A stretch of 15,436 nt of DNA. Source: CAIWHR01 sp039915505. Lineage in GTDB: Bacteria > Pseudomonadota > Gammaproteobacteria > Burkholderiales > Casimicrobiaceae. Where the stretch lies: NCBI GenBank assembly GCA_039915505.1, contig JBDSND010000201.1:1-15436 (forward strand), written 5' to 3'. The notes under the pieces were generated by a model. The model did not search any database, had not been told where the DNA came from, and was given only the letters and a program-made list of their open reading frames with translations. Positions 7,237-14,877 of this stretch are shown piece by piece (position 1 is the stretch's first letter; each line of letters begins with the position of its first letter). Made by a program: the position numbers and the translations under genes.

Positions 7237-8406
7237 CTACCCGGGGAGCGCGCAGACCACGGCCGTGCAGTTGTGGAAACCACCGAACTGGCCCTCGGCT
7301 CGCGCGATCTGGCCATAGGTGTTGCAGCCCATGAAATTGACCGGCGCGAGGAGCTCCGCGCACGCTTCGAGCTCGTTGTCGAACGCCTCGCCCAAGCGCA
7401 GGCGTGTCGCTACGCAATCGAACACCAGCGCCGCGCTCGCCCGGCCGCCGCCGACCGATTCGATCGCCGCACGCGTGGCCTGCTGCGCGGCGTGGATTGC
7501 CGACGAAGCCGACGTGCGCATGATCCGCACCAGCGCGCCACGGGGAACCGCGGCCGCACAATTGATTGATCCATCGGCATTTACGCCGAGCGGAACCCGC
7601 AACCGGTAGGTGCCCCGGGTTTCGATGCCCACGATGTTGTGCAGGAAGAAGGGAATGGGGTCGGCGGTATCGAAACGCTGTCCCGTGCTCTGCGCATGCT
7701 CGAGGAAAACGTCGATCGCTGGTGCGCCGTTCAGGCCGATGAGGCGCATGCCCTCGGCCTCGGTAACGCGCAGGGACGGCCCCGCCGGCTCCCAGCCATG
7801 GGACACGCCGATACCGACGGGCTGGGTCGAAAGGATCTCCAACGCAACTACGGCATCACTCACCGCTTCGGTGCCGGCGAACACGAACGTCTTGCTGAAC
7901 CGGGCGTCATCCCCAGCTCCGCCCCCGAAGAAGCGATAGTTGCCGCCGGTGGCAACGGTTAGTTCTTCAACGAGAGCATCGGTGTGTCCGGCAAGCGCGT
8001 CGGTCATCACCAGCGCCGCGCGGTGGGGCATCTCGTTGCTGGCCAGCCCCCCGAAACTCGCCGCCACCGCACGGGCAGCTGCTTGGGGATCACGACCGAT
8101 CTCGCGGCCGACCCCAACCCGGAATCGCATCTGGTTGGAACGTAGCGCCAGCACCGACACGTGGCCCTCGCCGCGCCGATGGTTGGTGAATTCGCCCGCC
8201 GAGGACGCACCAGCGATGGTAGTAGTTCCGCATTCCTCCGCCAGGGTAGTGAGAAGGTCGCGATGATTGTGAGTGGTTGACGCGAAGACGACGAGGGCAT
8301 CGGCGGGCTTGTCGCCCAAGCCTGCCCGCACCGCAGCACCGAGCTCGTGCGCCGCTGCCCTGCTGTCACTGTCCGTACTGATTGCCGAGACCGCTTGTGT
8401 AGTCAT
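7237..8406 (-). CDS. FIST-domain sensory protein (candidate NosP-like partner of the kinase)
   Basis: The protein is 389 residues, cytosolic, with FIST_N and FIST_C regions. FIST_N shows GASSAGEF (66-73) and FFGGGAGDD (159-167). FIST_C ends with the characteristic NFMGCNTYGQIAR and FHNCTAVVCALP. FIST proteins are sensory modules for small ligands. In Pseudomonas, Shewanella and related species the FIST protein NosP binds heme and nitric oxide and regulates a co-encoded hybrid kinase (NahK). The arrangement here is the same: the FIST gene comes first, and the kinase gene starts two bases after its stop. Heme binding is an inference. Several histidines (for example 46, 48, 76, 82, 203, 378) could be ligands, but I cannot say which. 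ATG 8406 has no clear ribosome-binding site. An alternative is an amino-acid-binding FIST sensor. Confidence 0.87.
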   Translation of the reverse strand: MTTQAVSAISTDSDSRAAAHELGAAVRAGLGDKPADALVVFASTTHNHRDLLTTLAEECGTTTIAGASSAGEFTNHRRGEGHVSVLALRSNQMRFRVGVGREIGRDPQAAARAVAASFGGLASNEMPHRAALVMTDALAGHTDALVEELTVATGGNYRFFGGGAGDDARFSKTFVFAGTEAVSDAVVALEILSTQPVGIGVSHGWEPAGPSLRVTEAEGMRLIGLNGAPAIDVFLEHAQSTGQRFDTADPIPFFLHNIVGIETRGTYRLRVPLGVNADGSINCAAAVPRGALVRIMRTSASSAIHAAQQATRAAIESVGGGRASAALVFDCVATRLRLGEAFDNELEACAELLAPVNFMGCNTYGQIARAEGQFGGFHNCTAVVCALPG

Positions 8407-8475
8407 GTGTAGTCGCCGGAGTAGTCGGCCAGTGAAGGAATGGTGCGGATAGTGCCGTGCGCCGTCCTAAACGCC

Positions 8476-8493
8476 TGTAGGCCAAAACCTACA
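8476..8493. promoter_or_regulatory. Inverted repeat upstream of the FIST-kinase pair
   Basis: TGTAGG, six bases, then CCTACA form a perfect 6-bp inverted repeat centred about 78 bp upstream of the FIST start. On the minus strand TTGTAG (8489-8494), 17 bases and TTTAGG could be a weak sigma-70-like pair overlapping it. This would fit an operator or promoter for the sensor pair, but a repeat this short can occur by chance. Confidence 0.25.
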
Positions 8494-8788
8494 AGTCACG
8501 TACGACACGCGGACGGGTCGGCGGCGATCGGGTCGGCGGCGGTCACTTCGGCGATCCGCCCAATTCGGGGCGTGCGACGGACCTCAGCGGCCTCGCGCAC
8601 CGCGGCCGGTACAAGTGCGAAGGCAACCGCGGGCGGCGCACAACGCACGGCTACGCCGCCGTGCCGCGCGGGGCGCATCTGCCGTCACGCCCGGTTCGGA
8701 CTCAGCTCGCGGCACGTCACAATCCCTGGCCCGCGAGCGCATCACGGCATCTATCCTGCGCAACCAGGTCCGCTATCGCTTGGTGCGA

Positions 8789-8814
8789 ACCGCCGAGTGG
8801 TGGTACTCGGCGGT
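8789..8814 (-). terminator. Strong hairpin downstream of atpC, possible end of the atp transcript
   Basis: ACCGCCGAGT and ACTCGGCGGT form a perfect 10-bp stem with a 6-base loop, about 100 bp after the atpC stop. It is the best hairpin in the spacer and is placed where the operon should end. There is no T-run on either side, so it may act as an RNA 3'-end stabiliser or a factor-dependent terminator instead of an intrinsic one. Confidence 0.4.
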
Positions 8815-8910
8815 CGGGAGGATTAGAGGGGGCCCGAGCGAATCCGGAGGCGTCCGCACGCAGGGCGCCGCGCTTTCCGCGGGCTCGGCGGGACAGCATC
8901 GGAGCGCCCG

Positions 8911-9336
8911 TCAGCCAGCGCGGTTACGCAGCTTGCGGATGGCTTCGAGCTGGGCAAGGGCCGATGACAACTCGGCCTCGGCCTTGGCGATCTCTTCCTT
9001 GGACGTCTTGTTCCGCATGGCTTCCTCGGCGGCGCGTTTGGCCTCCTGCGCCTTCGCCTCGTCGAGATCCTTGGCGCGGATCGCCGTGTCGGCCAGCACG
9101 GTGACGACGTGCGGCTGCACTTCCAGGAATCCGCCCTGCACGAACACCAGTTCTTCGGCCCCCCCGCCGGTGGGCTTGATCCGCACGGCGCCCGGACGGA
9201 TCTCGGTCAGCAACGGCGTATGACGGGGATAGATGCCCAGCTCACCGAGGATTCCGGGGAGCACGACGAACTCCGCCTCGCCGGAATAGATCTGCTCCTC
9301 GGCGCTGACGACGTCGACGTGAATGGTATTGGCCAT
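8911..9336 (-). CDS. atpC: F1Fo ATP synthase subunit epsilon
   Basis: The protein is 141 residues, the usual length. It is the epsilon subunit of F1, part of the rotor stalk, and a regulator that can inhibit ATP hydrolysis. The N-terminal beta-sandwich runs to about residue 88 and carries the family signature GELGIYPRHTPLLTEIRPG and FVQGGFLEV. The rest is the two-helix C-terminal arm, rich in Ala, Glu and Lys, with ELSSALAQLEAIRKLR. GAGAGG lies about 11 bases before ATG 9336, a modest ribosome-binding site. It is the last gene of the operon but is separated from atpD by 356 bp, the widest gap in the operon by far, so its expression relative to atpD may be unusual. Confidence 0.96.
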   Translation of the reverse strand: MANTIHVDVVSAEEQIYSGEAEFVVLPGILGELGIYPRHTPLLTEIRPGAVRIKPTGGGAEELVFVQGGFLEVQPHVVTVLADTAIRAKDLDEAKAQEAKRAAEEAMRNKTSKEEIAKAEAELSSALAQLEAIRKLRNRAG

Positions 9337-9372
9337 GGCAGTTCAGCCTCTCTGGTCGTACTGTGCGACCGT

Positions 9373-9676
9373 CTCTTCAACTCCCCGCCTCCAAGGGTTC
9401 GGGGGTTGCTTTGGTGCATGAAGGTGGCCACCACACCCGCATGGCACCCACCCTACCCTGTTTCTTGGCGCGCCCACTTCGGGGCCCCGCGGGCTCGCTA
9501 GAGTGCTTCATTCGGAACCCACAACCTCGCAGCCCGCGCGTTTCTTGTTGCTTTTTCAACGGCCGACTCGAAGGCCCGCGAGCTGGCTTGTTTCATTGAA
9601 TGGTGGCAACCGCAGACGCATGGCAAGCGCCCTTCCCGTGCTGGCAGCCATGCGACCTTTCACCGGACCCCGTAGG
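9373..9676. repeat. Imperfect direct duplication of about 180 bp in the atpD-atpC spacer
   Basis: Two copies lie at roughly 9373-9493 and 9552-9676. The best segment is 9423-9445 against 9602-9624, with 19 of 23 bases identical and an offset of exactly 179. The CAAC that begins another shared segment (9378 and 9557) gives the same offset. Further right, ACCCCG/GCCCCG landmarks (9485 and 9668) give 183. The copies have clearly diverged. The spacer from 9337 to 9692 contains no believable gene. It also has palindromes CGGGGCCCCG (9480-9489) and GGTGGCCACC (9423-9432). Confidence 0.6.
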
Positions 9677-9692
9677 TTTAGGTCTTTACGTC

Positions 9693-11132
9693 CTACTGCA
9701 GCGTCTTGGCCTTCTCGAACGCTTCCTCGATCGAGCCGACCATGTAGAACGCCTGTTCCGGAAGCTGATCGCACTCGCCGTTGACGATCATGTTGAAGCC
9801 CTTGATCGTGTCCTTCAACGCCACGTACTTGCCCGGCGAGCCGGTAAAAACTTCGGCGACGTGGAACGGCTGCGACAGGAAACGCTGGATCTTGCGGGCG
9901 CGGCCGACGGCCAGCTTGTCGTCCGGCGAGAGCTCGTCCATGCCCAAAATCGCGATGATGTCACGCAATTCCTTATAGCGCTGCAGGGTCGACTGGACCT
10001 TACGCGTGCACTGGTAGTGCTCCTCGCCGACCACGTTAGGGTCGATCTGCCGGGAGGTCGAGTCGAGCGGATCGACCGCGGGGTAGATCCCCAGGGCGGC
10101 GATGTCACGCGACAGCACGACGGTGGCGTCGAGGTGGCCGAAGGTGGTCGCCGGCGACGGGTCGGTCAGGTCGTCCGCAGGCACGTACACCGCCTGGATC
10201 GACGTGATCGAGCCGGTCTTGGTCGAGGTGATGCGCTCCTGGAGCTTGCCCATCTCCTCTGCCAGCGTCGGCTGGTAGCCCACGGCCGAAGGCATCCGGC
10301 CGAGCAGCGCAGAGACCTCGGTGCCGGCGAGGGTGAAGCGATAGATGTTGTCGACGAAGAACAGGATGTCGCGGCCTTCGTCGCGGAAGCGCTCGGCCAT
10401 GGTGAGACCCGTCAGCGCGACCCGCAGACGGTTGCCCGGCGGCTCGTTCATCTGGCCGAACACCATCGCCACCTTCGACTGGGTAAGGTCCTCCTGCACG
10501 ATGACCTTGGCGTCCGACATCTCGTGATAGAAGTCGTTGCCCTCGCGGGTGCGCTCGCCGACACCGGCGAACACCGACAGCCCCGAATGCTGCTTGGCAA
10601 TGTTGTTGATGAGCTCGAGCATGTTCACGGTCTTGCCCACGCCGGCGCCGCCGAACAGCCCAACCTTGCCACCCTTGGCGAACGGGCAGATGAGGTCGAT
10701 CACCTTGATGCCGGTCTCGAGGAGCTCGACTGAGGGCGAGAGCTCGTCGAACTTGGGCGCTGGCTGGTGGATCGAGCGGCGCTCGTCACCCTGGACCGGG
10801 CCGCGCTCGTCGATCGGCCGGCCCAGCACGTCCATCACCCGGCCGAGCACGCCCGGCCCCACCGGCACGCTGATCGGGTTGGCGGTGTTGCGCACCTTCA
10901 TGCCGCGCTTCAGGCCGTCGGACGAGCCCATGGCGATCGTGCGCACCACGCCGTCGCCGAGCTGCTGCTGCACCTCGAACGTGAGCCCCTGCTCCACGAG
11001 GGTGTCGGCGGCGTCGGCTTCGAGCACCAGCGCGTCATAGACTCTCGGCATGTTGTCGCGCGGAAACTCCACGTCGACCACCGCGCCGATGCATTGAACT
11101 ACCCTACCTTGGGCTTGTGCCGTCGCATCCAT
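9693..11132 (-). CDS. atpD: F1Fo ATP synthase subunit beta
   Basis: This is the catalytic F1 subunit, 479 residues. The N-terminal beta-barrel runs to about residue 90. The Walker A loop is GGAGVGKT (161-168, Lys167). The catalytic glutamate is in GERTREGNDF (Glu193). Walker B is ILFFVDNIYRF, followed by TEVSALLGRMPSAVGYQPTL. The DELSPD loop that couples to subunit gamma (in GMDELSPDDKL) is intact. It is slightly longer than the E. coli protein (460). GAGGG sits six bases before ATG 11132, a strong ribosome-binding site that fixes the start. It follows atpG by 110 bp and is followed by the unusually long spacer before atpC. Confidence 0.98.
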   Translation of the reverse strand: MDATAQAQGRVVQCIGAVVDVEFPRDNMPRVYDALVLEADAADTLVEQGLTFEVQQQLGDGVVRTIAMGSSDGLKRGMKVRNTANPISVPVGPGVLGRVMDVLGRPIDERGPVQGDERRSIHQPAPKFDELSPSVELLETGIKVIDLICPFAKGGKVGLFGGAGVGKTVNMLELINNIAKQHSGLSVFAGVGERTREGNDFYHEMSDAKVIVQEDLTQSKVAMVFGQMNEPPGNRLRVALTGLTMAERFRDEGRDILFFVDNIYRFTLAGTEVSALLGRMPSAVGYQPTLAEEMGKLQERITSTKTGSITSIQAVYVPADDLTDPSPATTFGHLDATVVLSRDIAALGIYPAVDPLDSTSRQIDPNVVGEEHYQCTRKVQSTLQRYKELRDIIAILGMDELSPDDKLAVGRARKIQRFLSQPFHVAEVFTGSPGKYVALKDTIKGFNMIVNGECDQLPEQAFYMVGSIEEAFEKAKTLQ

Positions 11133-11172
11133 ATCAATCCCTCAAGACTTGAAACCATAAAGGCTCAGACCG

Positions 11173-11199
11173 CGTAGCGCCATGGCGCCAATGGCTACG
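11173..11199 (-). other. Intercistronic hairpin between atpG and atpD
   Basis: CGTAGC...CCAT pairs with ATGGCTACG (11191-11199), giving a 9-bp stem with a 2-base bulge and a 7-base loop. It overlaps the perfect palindrome GCGCCATGGCGC (11177-11188). It lies about 40 bases upstream of the atpD start, where it could affect RNA stability or translation. Confidence 0.45.
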
Positions 11200-11242
11200 G
11201 GTGTTTATCGCGAACGTCGCATCCCGTTGGGCTCGATCGCGC

Positions 11243-12133
11243 CTAGACCGCCGCCGCGCCGCCCACGATTTCCGCGAGCTCCTTGGTGATTGCCGCCTGC
11301 CGCGTCTTGTTGTAGATGAGCTGCAGTTCTCCGATGATGTCCTCGGCGTTGTCGGAAGCCGCTTTCATCGCCACCATCCGCGCCGACTGCTCGGAGGCCA
11401 TGTTCTCGTTCACCATCTGGAACACCAACGCCTCGGCGTACCGTCTCAGCATCCCGTCGAGGAGGTCGCGCGCGTCGGGCTCGTAGATGTAATCCCACGA
11501 TCCTTCCTGCACGCCCTCGACACTCACTGCGCCCGTCGGGGCCTGGAACTCTTCGGGGATCGGCAACATCGCCCCCTGCCGGGCTTCCTGGCGCATGGTG
11601 TTGATGAACGTGGTGTAGAACACGTGCACCTCGTCCACCCGGCCCTGGACGTATTCGTCGAGCAGGACCTTCACGCTGCCGATCAGCTTGTCGAGCTGCG
11701 GACGATCGCCCATGTGGGTCACGCTCGACACGATGTTCCCGCCCAGGCGCTGCAGGAAGCCCTGCCCGCGCGCGCCGATCACGACGTAGTCGACCTCGAG
11801 GCCCTTGCCGCGCCATTCCTTGTGCTGCTGGGTGACCAGCCGAAGGATGTTGGTGTTGAGGCCGCCGCACAGGCCCTTGTCGGTGGTGACCACGATCGCA
11901 CCCACTCGGCGCACGGTCTCGCGCACGGCAAGGAACGGATGCCGGTACTCGGTGTTCGCCTTGGCAATGTGCATGGCGATCTTGAACGCCCGCAGCAGGT
12001 ACGGCCGCGATGCGCGCATGCGGTCCTGTGCCTTTTTCATCTTCGAGGCCGCGACCATTTCCATGGCCTTGGTGATCTTGCGCGTGTTTTGCACGCTCTT
12101 GATCTTGTTGCGGATTTCTTTCGAGCCAGCCAT
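11243..12133 (-). CDS. atpG: F1Fo ATP synthase subunit gamma
   Basis: This is the central rotor shaft of F1, 296 residues (E. coli 287). The N-terminal helix has KEIRNKIKSVQNTRKITKAM and continues into MVAASKMKKAQDRM. The domain core has VTTDKGLCGGLNTNI, and the conserved C-terminal helix has MKAASDNAEDII followed by LQLIYNKTRQAAITKELAEIVGGA. Both terminal helices form the coiled coil inside the alpha/beta hexamer. AGGAA lies five bases before ATG 12133. It sits 74 bp after atpA, a spacer that contains two small hairpins. Nothing is missing or unusual in the protein. Confidence 0.98.
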   Translation of the reverse strand: MAGSKEIRNKIKSVQNTRKITKAMEMVAASKMKKAQDRMRASRPYLLRAFKIAMHIAKANTEYRHPFLAVRETVRRVGAIVVTTDKGLCGGLNTNILRLVTQQHKEWRGKGLEVDYVVIGARGQGFLQRLGGNIVSSVTHMGDRPQLDKLIGSVKVLLDEYVQGRVDEVHVFYTTFINTMRQEARQGAMLPIPEEFQAPTGAVSVEGVQEGSWDYIYEPDARDLLDGMLRRYAEALVFQMVNENMASEQSARMVAMKAASDNAEDIIGELQLIYNKTRQAAITKELAEIVGGAAAV

Positions 12134-12147
12134 GTGGGTTCCTAACC

Positions 12148-12182
12148 GCCGTCAGACGGCGAGCCAACGCTCCTGGCGTTGG
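12148..12182 (-). other. Two small hairpins between atpA and atpG
   Basis: GCCGTCAGACGGC (12148-12160) is a near-perfect inverted repeat. CCAACGC-5 bases-GCGTTGG (12164-12182) is a perfect 7-bp stem, whose loop reads CAGGA on the coding strand. Both lie in the leader before atpG and may tune gamma translation or RNA processing. Confidence 0.4.
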
Positions 12183-12207
12183 GGAAGGCGCGTGCCGAGC
12201 GCAGTCA

Positions 12208-13749
12208 TCAATACGTGCCGTTGGCTTTGAAGTCCTGGATCGCGGCGCTGAGCTCCTTCTCGTCGTCGCCGACCAGCTCCTTATTCTCCTCGATGCGATC
12301 CATGAGCGCGCCGTACTTGCTCTTCATGTACGCACGCAGCGCGGCTTCGAAGGCGAGGGCCTTCTCGACCGGAACGTCGTCGTAGAACCCGCGCTGCACC
12401 GCGAACAGCGTCAGCGCCATCTCGTTGACCTGCAGCGGCTGGTACTGCGGCTGCTTCATGAGCTCGGTCACCATGCGGCCACGATCGAGCTGCTTCCTGG
12501 TCGTCTCGTCGAGGTCGGAGGCGAATTGCGCAAACGCCGCAAGCTCGCGATACTGGGCAAGGTCGGTGCGGATGCCGCCGGAGAGCTTCTTGATGACCTT
12601 GGTCTGGGCGCTGCCGCCCACGCGAGACACCGAGATGCCGGCGTTGATGGCGGGCCGAATGCCGGCGTTGAACAGGCTCGTTTCCAGGAAGATCTGGCCG
12701 TCGGTGATGGAGATCACGTTGGTCGGCACGAACGCGGACACGTCGCCCGCCTGGGTCTCGATGATCGGCAGCGCGGTGAGCGACCCCGTCTTGCCCTTGA
12801 CCTCGCCCTTGGTGAAGCGCTCGACGTACTCCTCGTTCACCCGCGCAGCCCGCTCGAGCAGCCGCGAGTGCAGGTAGAACACGTCGCCCGGATACGCTTC
12901 GCGTCCCGGCGGTCGGCGCAGCAGCAGCGACACCTGGCGGTAGGCCCACGCCTGCTTGGTCAGGTCGTCATAGATGATGAGGGCATCCTGGCCGCGATCG
13001 CGGAAGTATTCCCCCATGGTGCAGCCGGAATACGGCGCGATGTATTGCATCGCCGCGGATTCCGACGCGCTCGCGGCAACGACGATGGTGTAGGCCATCG
13101 CGCCGTGCTCCTCGAGCTTGCGCACCACGTTGACGATCGTCGACGCCTTCTGTCCGATCGCCACATAGATGCAGACCAGGTCCTTGCCCTTCTGGTTGAT
13201 GATCGTGTCGACCGCGACCGCCGTCTTGCCGGTCTGGCGGTCACCGATGATGAGCTCCCGCTGGCCGCGGCCGATCGGCACCATGGCGTCGATCGACTTC
13301 AAGCCGGTCTGCACCGGCTGGGAAACCGACTTCCGCCAGATCACCCCCGGGGCGACCTTCTCGATGACGTCGGTCATCTGGGCGTTCACCGGACCCTTGC
13401 CGTCGATCGGCTGGCCGAGGGAATTGACCACCCGCCCGATCAGCTCCGGACCGACCGGCACGTCCAAAATGCGGCCGGTGCTCTTGACGGTATCGCCTTC
13501 GGTGATGTGCTCGTATGCGCCCAGCACCACCGCGCCGATGGAGTCGCGCTCCAGGTTGAGGGCCAGGCCGAAGGTGTTATCCGGGAACTCGAGCATCTCG
13601 CCTGCCATGGCGTCGGACAGCCCGTGCACCCGGCAGATGCCGTCGGTGACCGACACCACGGTGCCTTCGGTACGCGCCTGCGCACCGGTGTCCAGGTTCT
13701 GGATCCGCGTCCGGATGAGTTCGCTGATTTCTGAAGGATTCAACTGCAT
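12208..13749 (-). CDS. atpA: F1Fo ATP synthase subunit alpha
   Basis: This is the non-catalytic nucleotide-binding F1 subunit, 513 residues, the same length as E. coli AtpA. The Walker A loop is GDRQTGKT (169-176, Lys175). Other conserved segments are QYIAPYSGCTMGEYFRD, IIYDDLTKQAWAYR, the LLLRRPPGREAYPGDVFYLHSRLLERAA region, and AGISVSRVGGSAQ, which carries the arginine finger. The N-terminus MQLNPSEISELIRTRI is the helix that contacts the delta subunit. GGGGGA precedes ATG 13749. It lies 50 bp after atpH. All family features are intact. Confidence 0.98.
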   Translation of the reverse strand: MQLNPSEISELIRTRIQNLDTGAQARTEGTVVSVTDGICRVHGLSDAMAGEMLEFPDNTFGLALNLERDSIGAVVLGAYEHITEGDTVKSTGRILDVPVGPELIGRVVNSLGQPIDGKGPVNAQMTDVIEKVAPGVIWRKSVSQPVQTGLKSIDAMVPIGRGQRELIIGDRQTGKTAVAVDTIINQKGKDLVCIYVAIGQKASTIVNVVRKLEEHGAMAYTIVVAASASESAAMQYIAPYSGCTMGEYFRDRGQDALIIYDDLTKQAWAYRQVSLLLRRPPGREAYPGDVFYLHSRLLERAARVNEEYVERFTKGEVKGKTGSLTALPIIETQAGDVSAFVPTNVISITDGQIFLETSLFNAGIRPAINAGISVSRVGGSAQTKVIKKLSGGIRTDLAQYRELAAFAQFASDLDETTRKQLDRGRMVTELMKQPQYQPLQVNEMALTLFAVQRGFYDDVPVEKALAFEAALRAYMKSKYGALMDRIEENKELVGDDEKELSAAIQDFKANGTY

Positions 13750-13799
13750 GGTGTCCCCCGCTTAAAGCGGCCGGCGCGAGCCGGCGTTCGAATGTGGTT

Positions 13800-14336
13800 T
13801 CAGGCGCGCAGCTGCACGTGCAGGGCCTCGAGTCGTGCCTTGACGGAACCGTCGATCACCGTGTCGCCAACCGAGATGCGCGCGCCTCCGATCAGGCTGC
13901 GATCGACTTCGACGGACGCCTCGATGCGTCGGCCGAAGCGCCGTTCCAGAGCTGCCGTCACGTCCCTCACCTGGGCGTCGTTCAAGTCGAACGCCGACTG
14001 GATGACGGCCTTGGCGACGCCTTCGGTCTCCGCCTTGAGCCCGTCGAAGAGCTGCGAGATCTCCGGCAGGAGCTCGACCCGGTCGGACGCGACCAGCACG
14101 CGCACGTAATTGCGTTCGAGATCGTTCACCCGGTCGCCGAGCAGCGCGAGCAGCAGCGATTCCTTCTCGGCCTCGGCCAGCCGCGGGTTGTCCAGCGCGG
14201 CGGCGACCTTGGCGTCGGTGACGAGGGTCGCGAGGAAGCGAAGCGTCTCGCTCCACCGGGCGAGTGCGTCGTCCCGGCGCGCGAGGCCGAAAGCGGCCTC
14301 GGCATAAGGACGGGCGATGGTGGTGATCTCGGCCAT
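13800..14336 (-). CDS. atpH: F1Fo ATP synthase subunit delta
   Basis: This is the stator subunit that joins the top of F1 to subunit b, 178 residues (E. coli 177). The N-terminal six-helix domain starts TIARPYAEAAFGLA, a conserved family motif. The C-terminal part has VTAALERRFGRRIEASVEVD, then LIGGARISVGDTVIDGSVKARLEAL, the standard OSCP/delta signature. The start ATG 14336 has no clear ribosome-binding site and lies nine bases after the atpF stop, so it probably depends on translational coupling. Confidence 0.97.
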   Translation of the reverse strand: MAEITTIARPYAEAAFGLARRDDALARWSETLRFLATLVTDAKVAAALDNPRLAEAEKESLLLALLGDRVNDLERNYVRVLVASDRVELLPEISQLFDGLKAETEGVAKAVIQSAFDLNDAQVRDVTAALERRFGRRIEASVEVDRSLIGGARISVGDTVIDGSVKARLEALHVQLRA

Positions 14337-14345
14337 GGGCGGTCT

Positions 14346-14816
14346 CTACAGGTCGCGCTGGAGGGTCGCGAGAAGCTCGGCGTGCGCCTTCGGATCGATC
14401 TCGCGTTCCAGGATGCGCCGTGCTCCCGCGACCGCGAGATCCGCGACCTGGTTGCGCAGCGACTCCTTGGCCCGCGCGACCTCCTGCTCGATCTCGGCCT
14501 TGGCGCCGGCGATGATCCGCTCGGCTTCCGCCTTGGCTTCCGCCCGCGAGGCCTCGATCGTCTCGGCCTTGAGCTTCTCGCCCTGGGCGATGATCTCGGA
14601 CGAGCGGCCCTTCGCCTCGGCGAGCATGTCGGCGATGCGCTTCTCCGCCGTCGCGAGGCTCTGCCGCCCCGCCTCGCTCGCGGCGAGGCCCTCGGCGATC
14701 TGCTTCTGGCGGGTCTCGATCGCGTTCATCAGCGGCGGCCAGATGAACTTGGCGCAGAACCAGATGAAGGCGAAGAACGCCGCCGCCTGCATGATGAGCG
14801 TCAGGTTGATATTCAT
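14346..14816 (-). CDS. atpF: F1Fo ATP synthase subunit b
   Basis: This is the peripheral stalk subunit, 156 residues, the same as E. coli. The N-terminal membrane helix covers about residues 5-27 (LIMQAAAFFAFIWFCAKFIWPPL). After it comes a long, charged, Ala-rich right-handed coiled coil, with repeated AEAK and AEAE segments, ending in LAVAGARRILEREID. It works as a dimer with delta bound at the C-terminus. AAGGGG lies six bases before ATG 14816. Spacing is 61 bp from atpE and 9 bp to atpH. Confidence 0.97.
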   Translation of the reverse strand: MNINLTLIMQAAAFFAFIWFCAKFIWPPLMNAIETRQKQIAEGLAASEAGRQSLATAEKRIADMLAEAKGRSSEIIAQGEKLKAETIEASRAEAKAEAERIIAGAKAEIEQEVARAKESLRNQVADLAVAGARRILEREIDPKAHAELLATLQRDL

Positions 14817-14877
14817 CGTATGCCCCTTGGTGGTCCGGTTCGGACGCAGTGCCCGCTGCCGGGCCCGCGAACGATCG

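Larger units (their letters stand above)
8407..8910. other. 504-bp spacer between atpC and the FIST gene, no convincing gene
   Basis: This stretch contains the likely atp operon end hairpin, the inverted repeat near the FIST gene and a 15-bp direct repeat pair (8515-8529 and 8530-8544, differing at one base). Open frames on both strands here are rich in Ala, Arg and Pro, lack ribosome-binding sites and match nothing I know. I see no tRNA or recognisable small RNA. Confidence 0.5.

Noticed and set aside
8496..8678. Minus-strand 60-codon frame upstream of the FIST gene
   Set aside because: No ribosome-binding site. It is Ala/Arg/Pro-rich and overlaps a 15-bp tandem repeat.
8440..8826. Plus-strand open frame between the FIST gene and atpC
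   Set aside because: The product is Ala/Arg/Thr-rich with no motif or ribosome-binding site, and it crosses the terminator-like hairpin.
9377..9774. Short minus-strand frames in the atpD-atpC spacer as small genes
   Set aside because: They read through the diverged repeat copies with little shared protein sequence and no family match. The repeat explains them better than coding.
9600..10733. Plus-strand open frame of 377 codons opposite atpD
   Set aside because: Antisense shadow of atpD, caused by high GC at third codon positions.
12526..13734. Plus-strand open frame of 402 codons opposite atpA
   Set aside because: Antisense shadow of atpA, with no ribosome-binding site or domain pattern.
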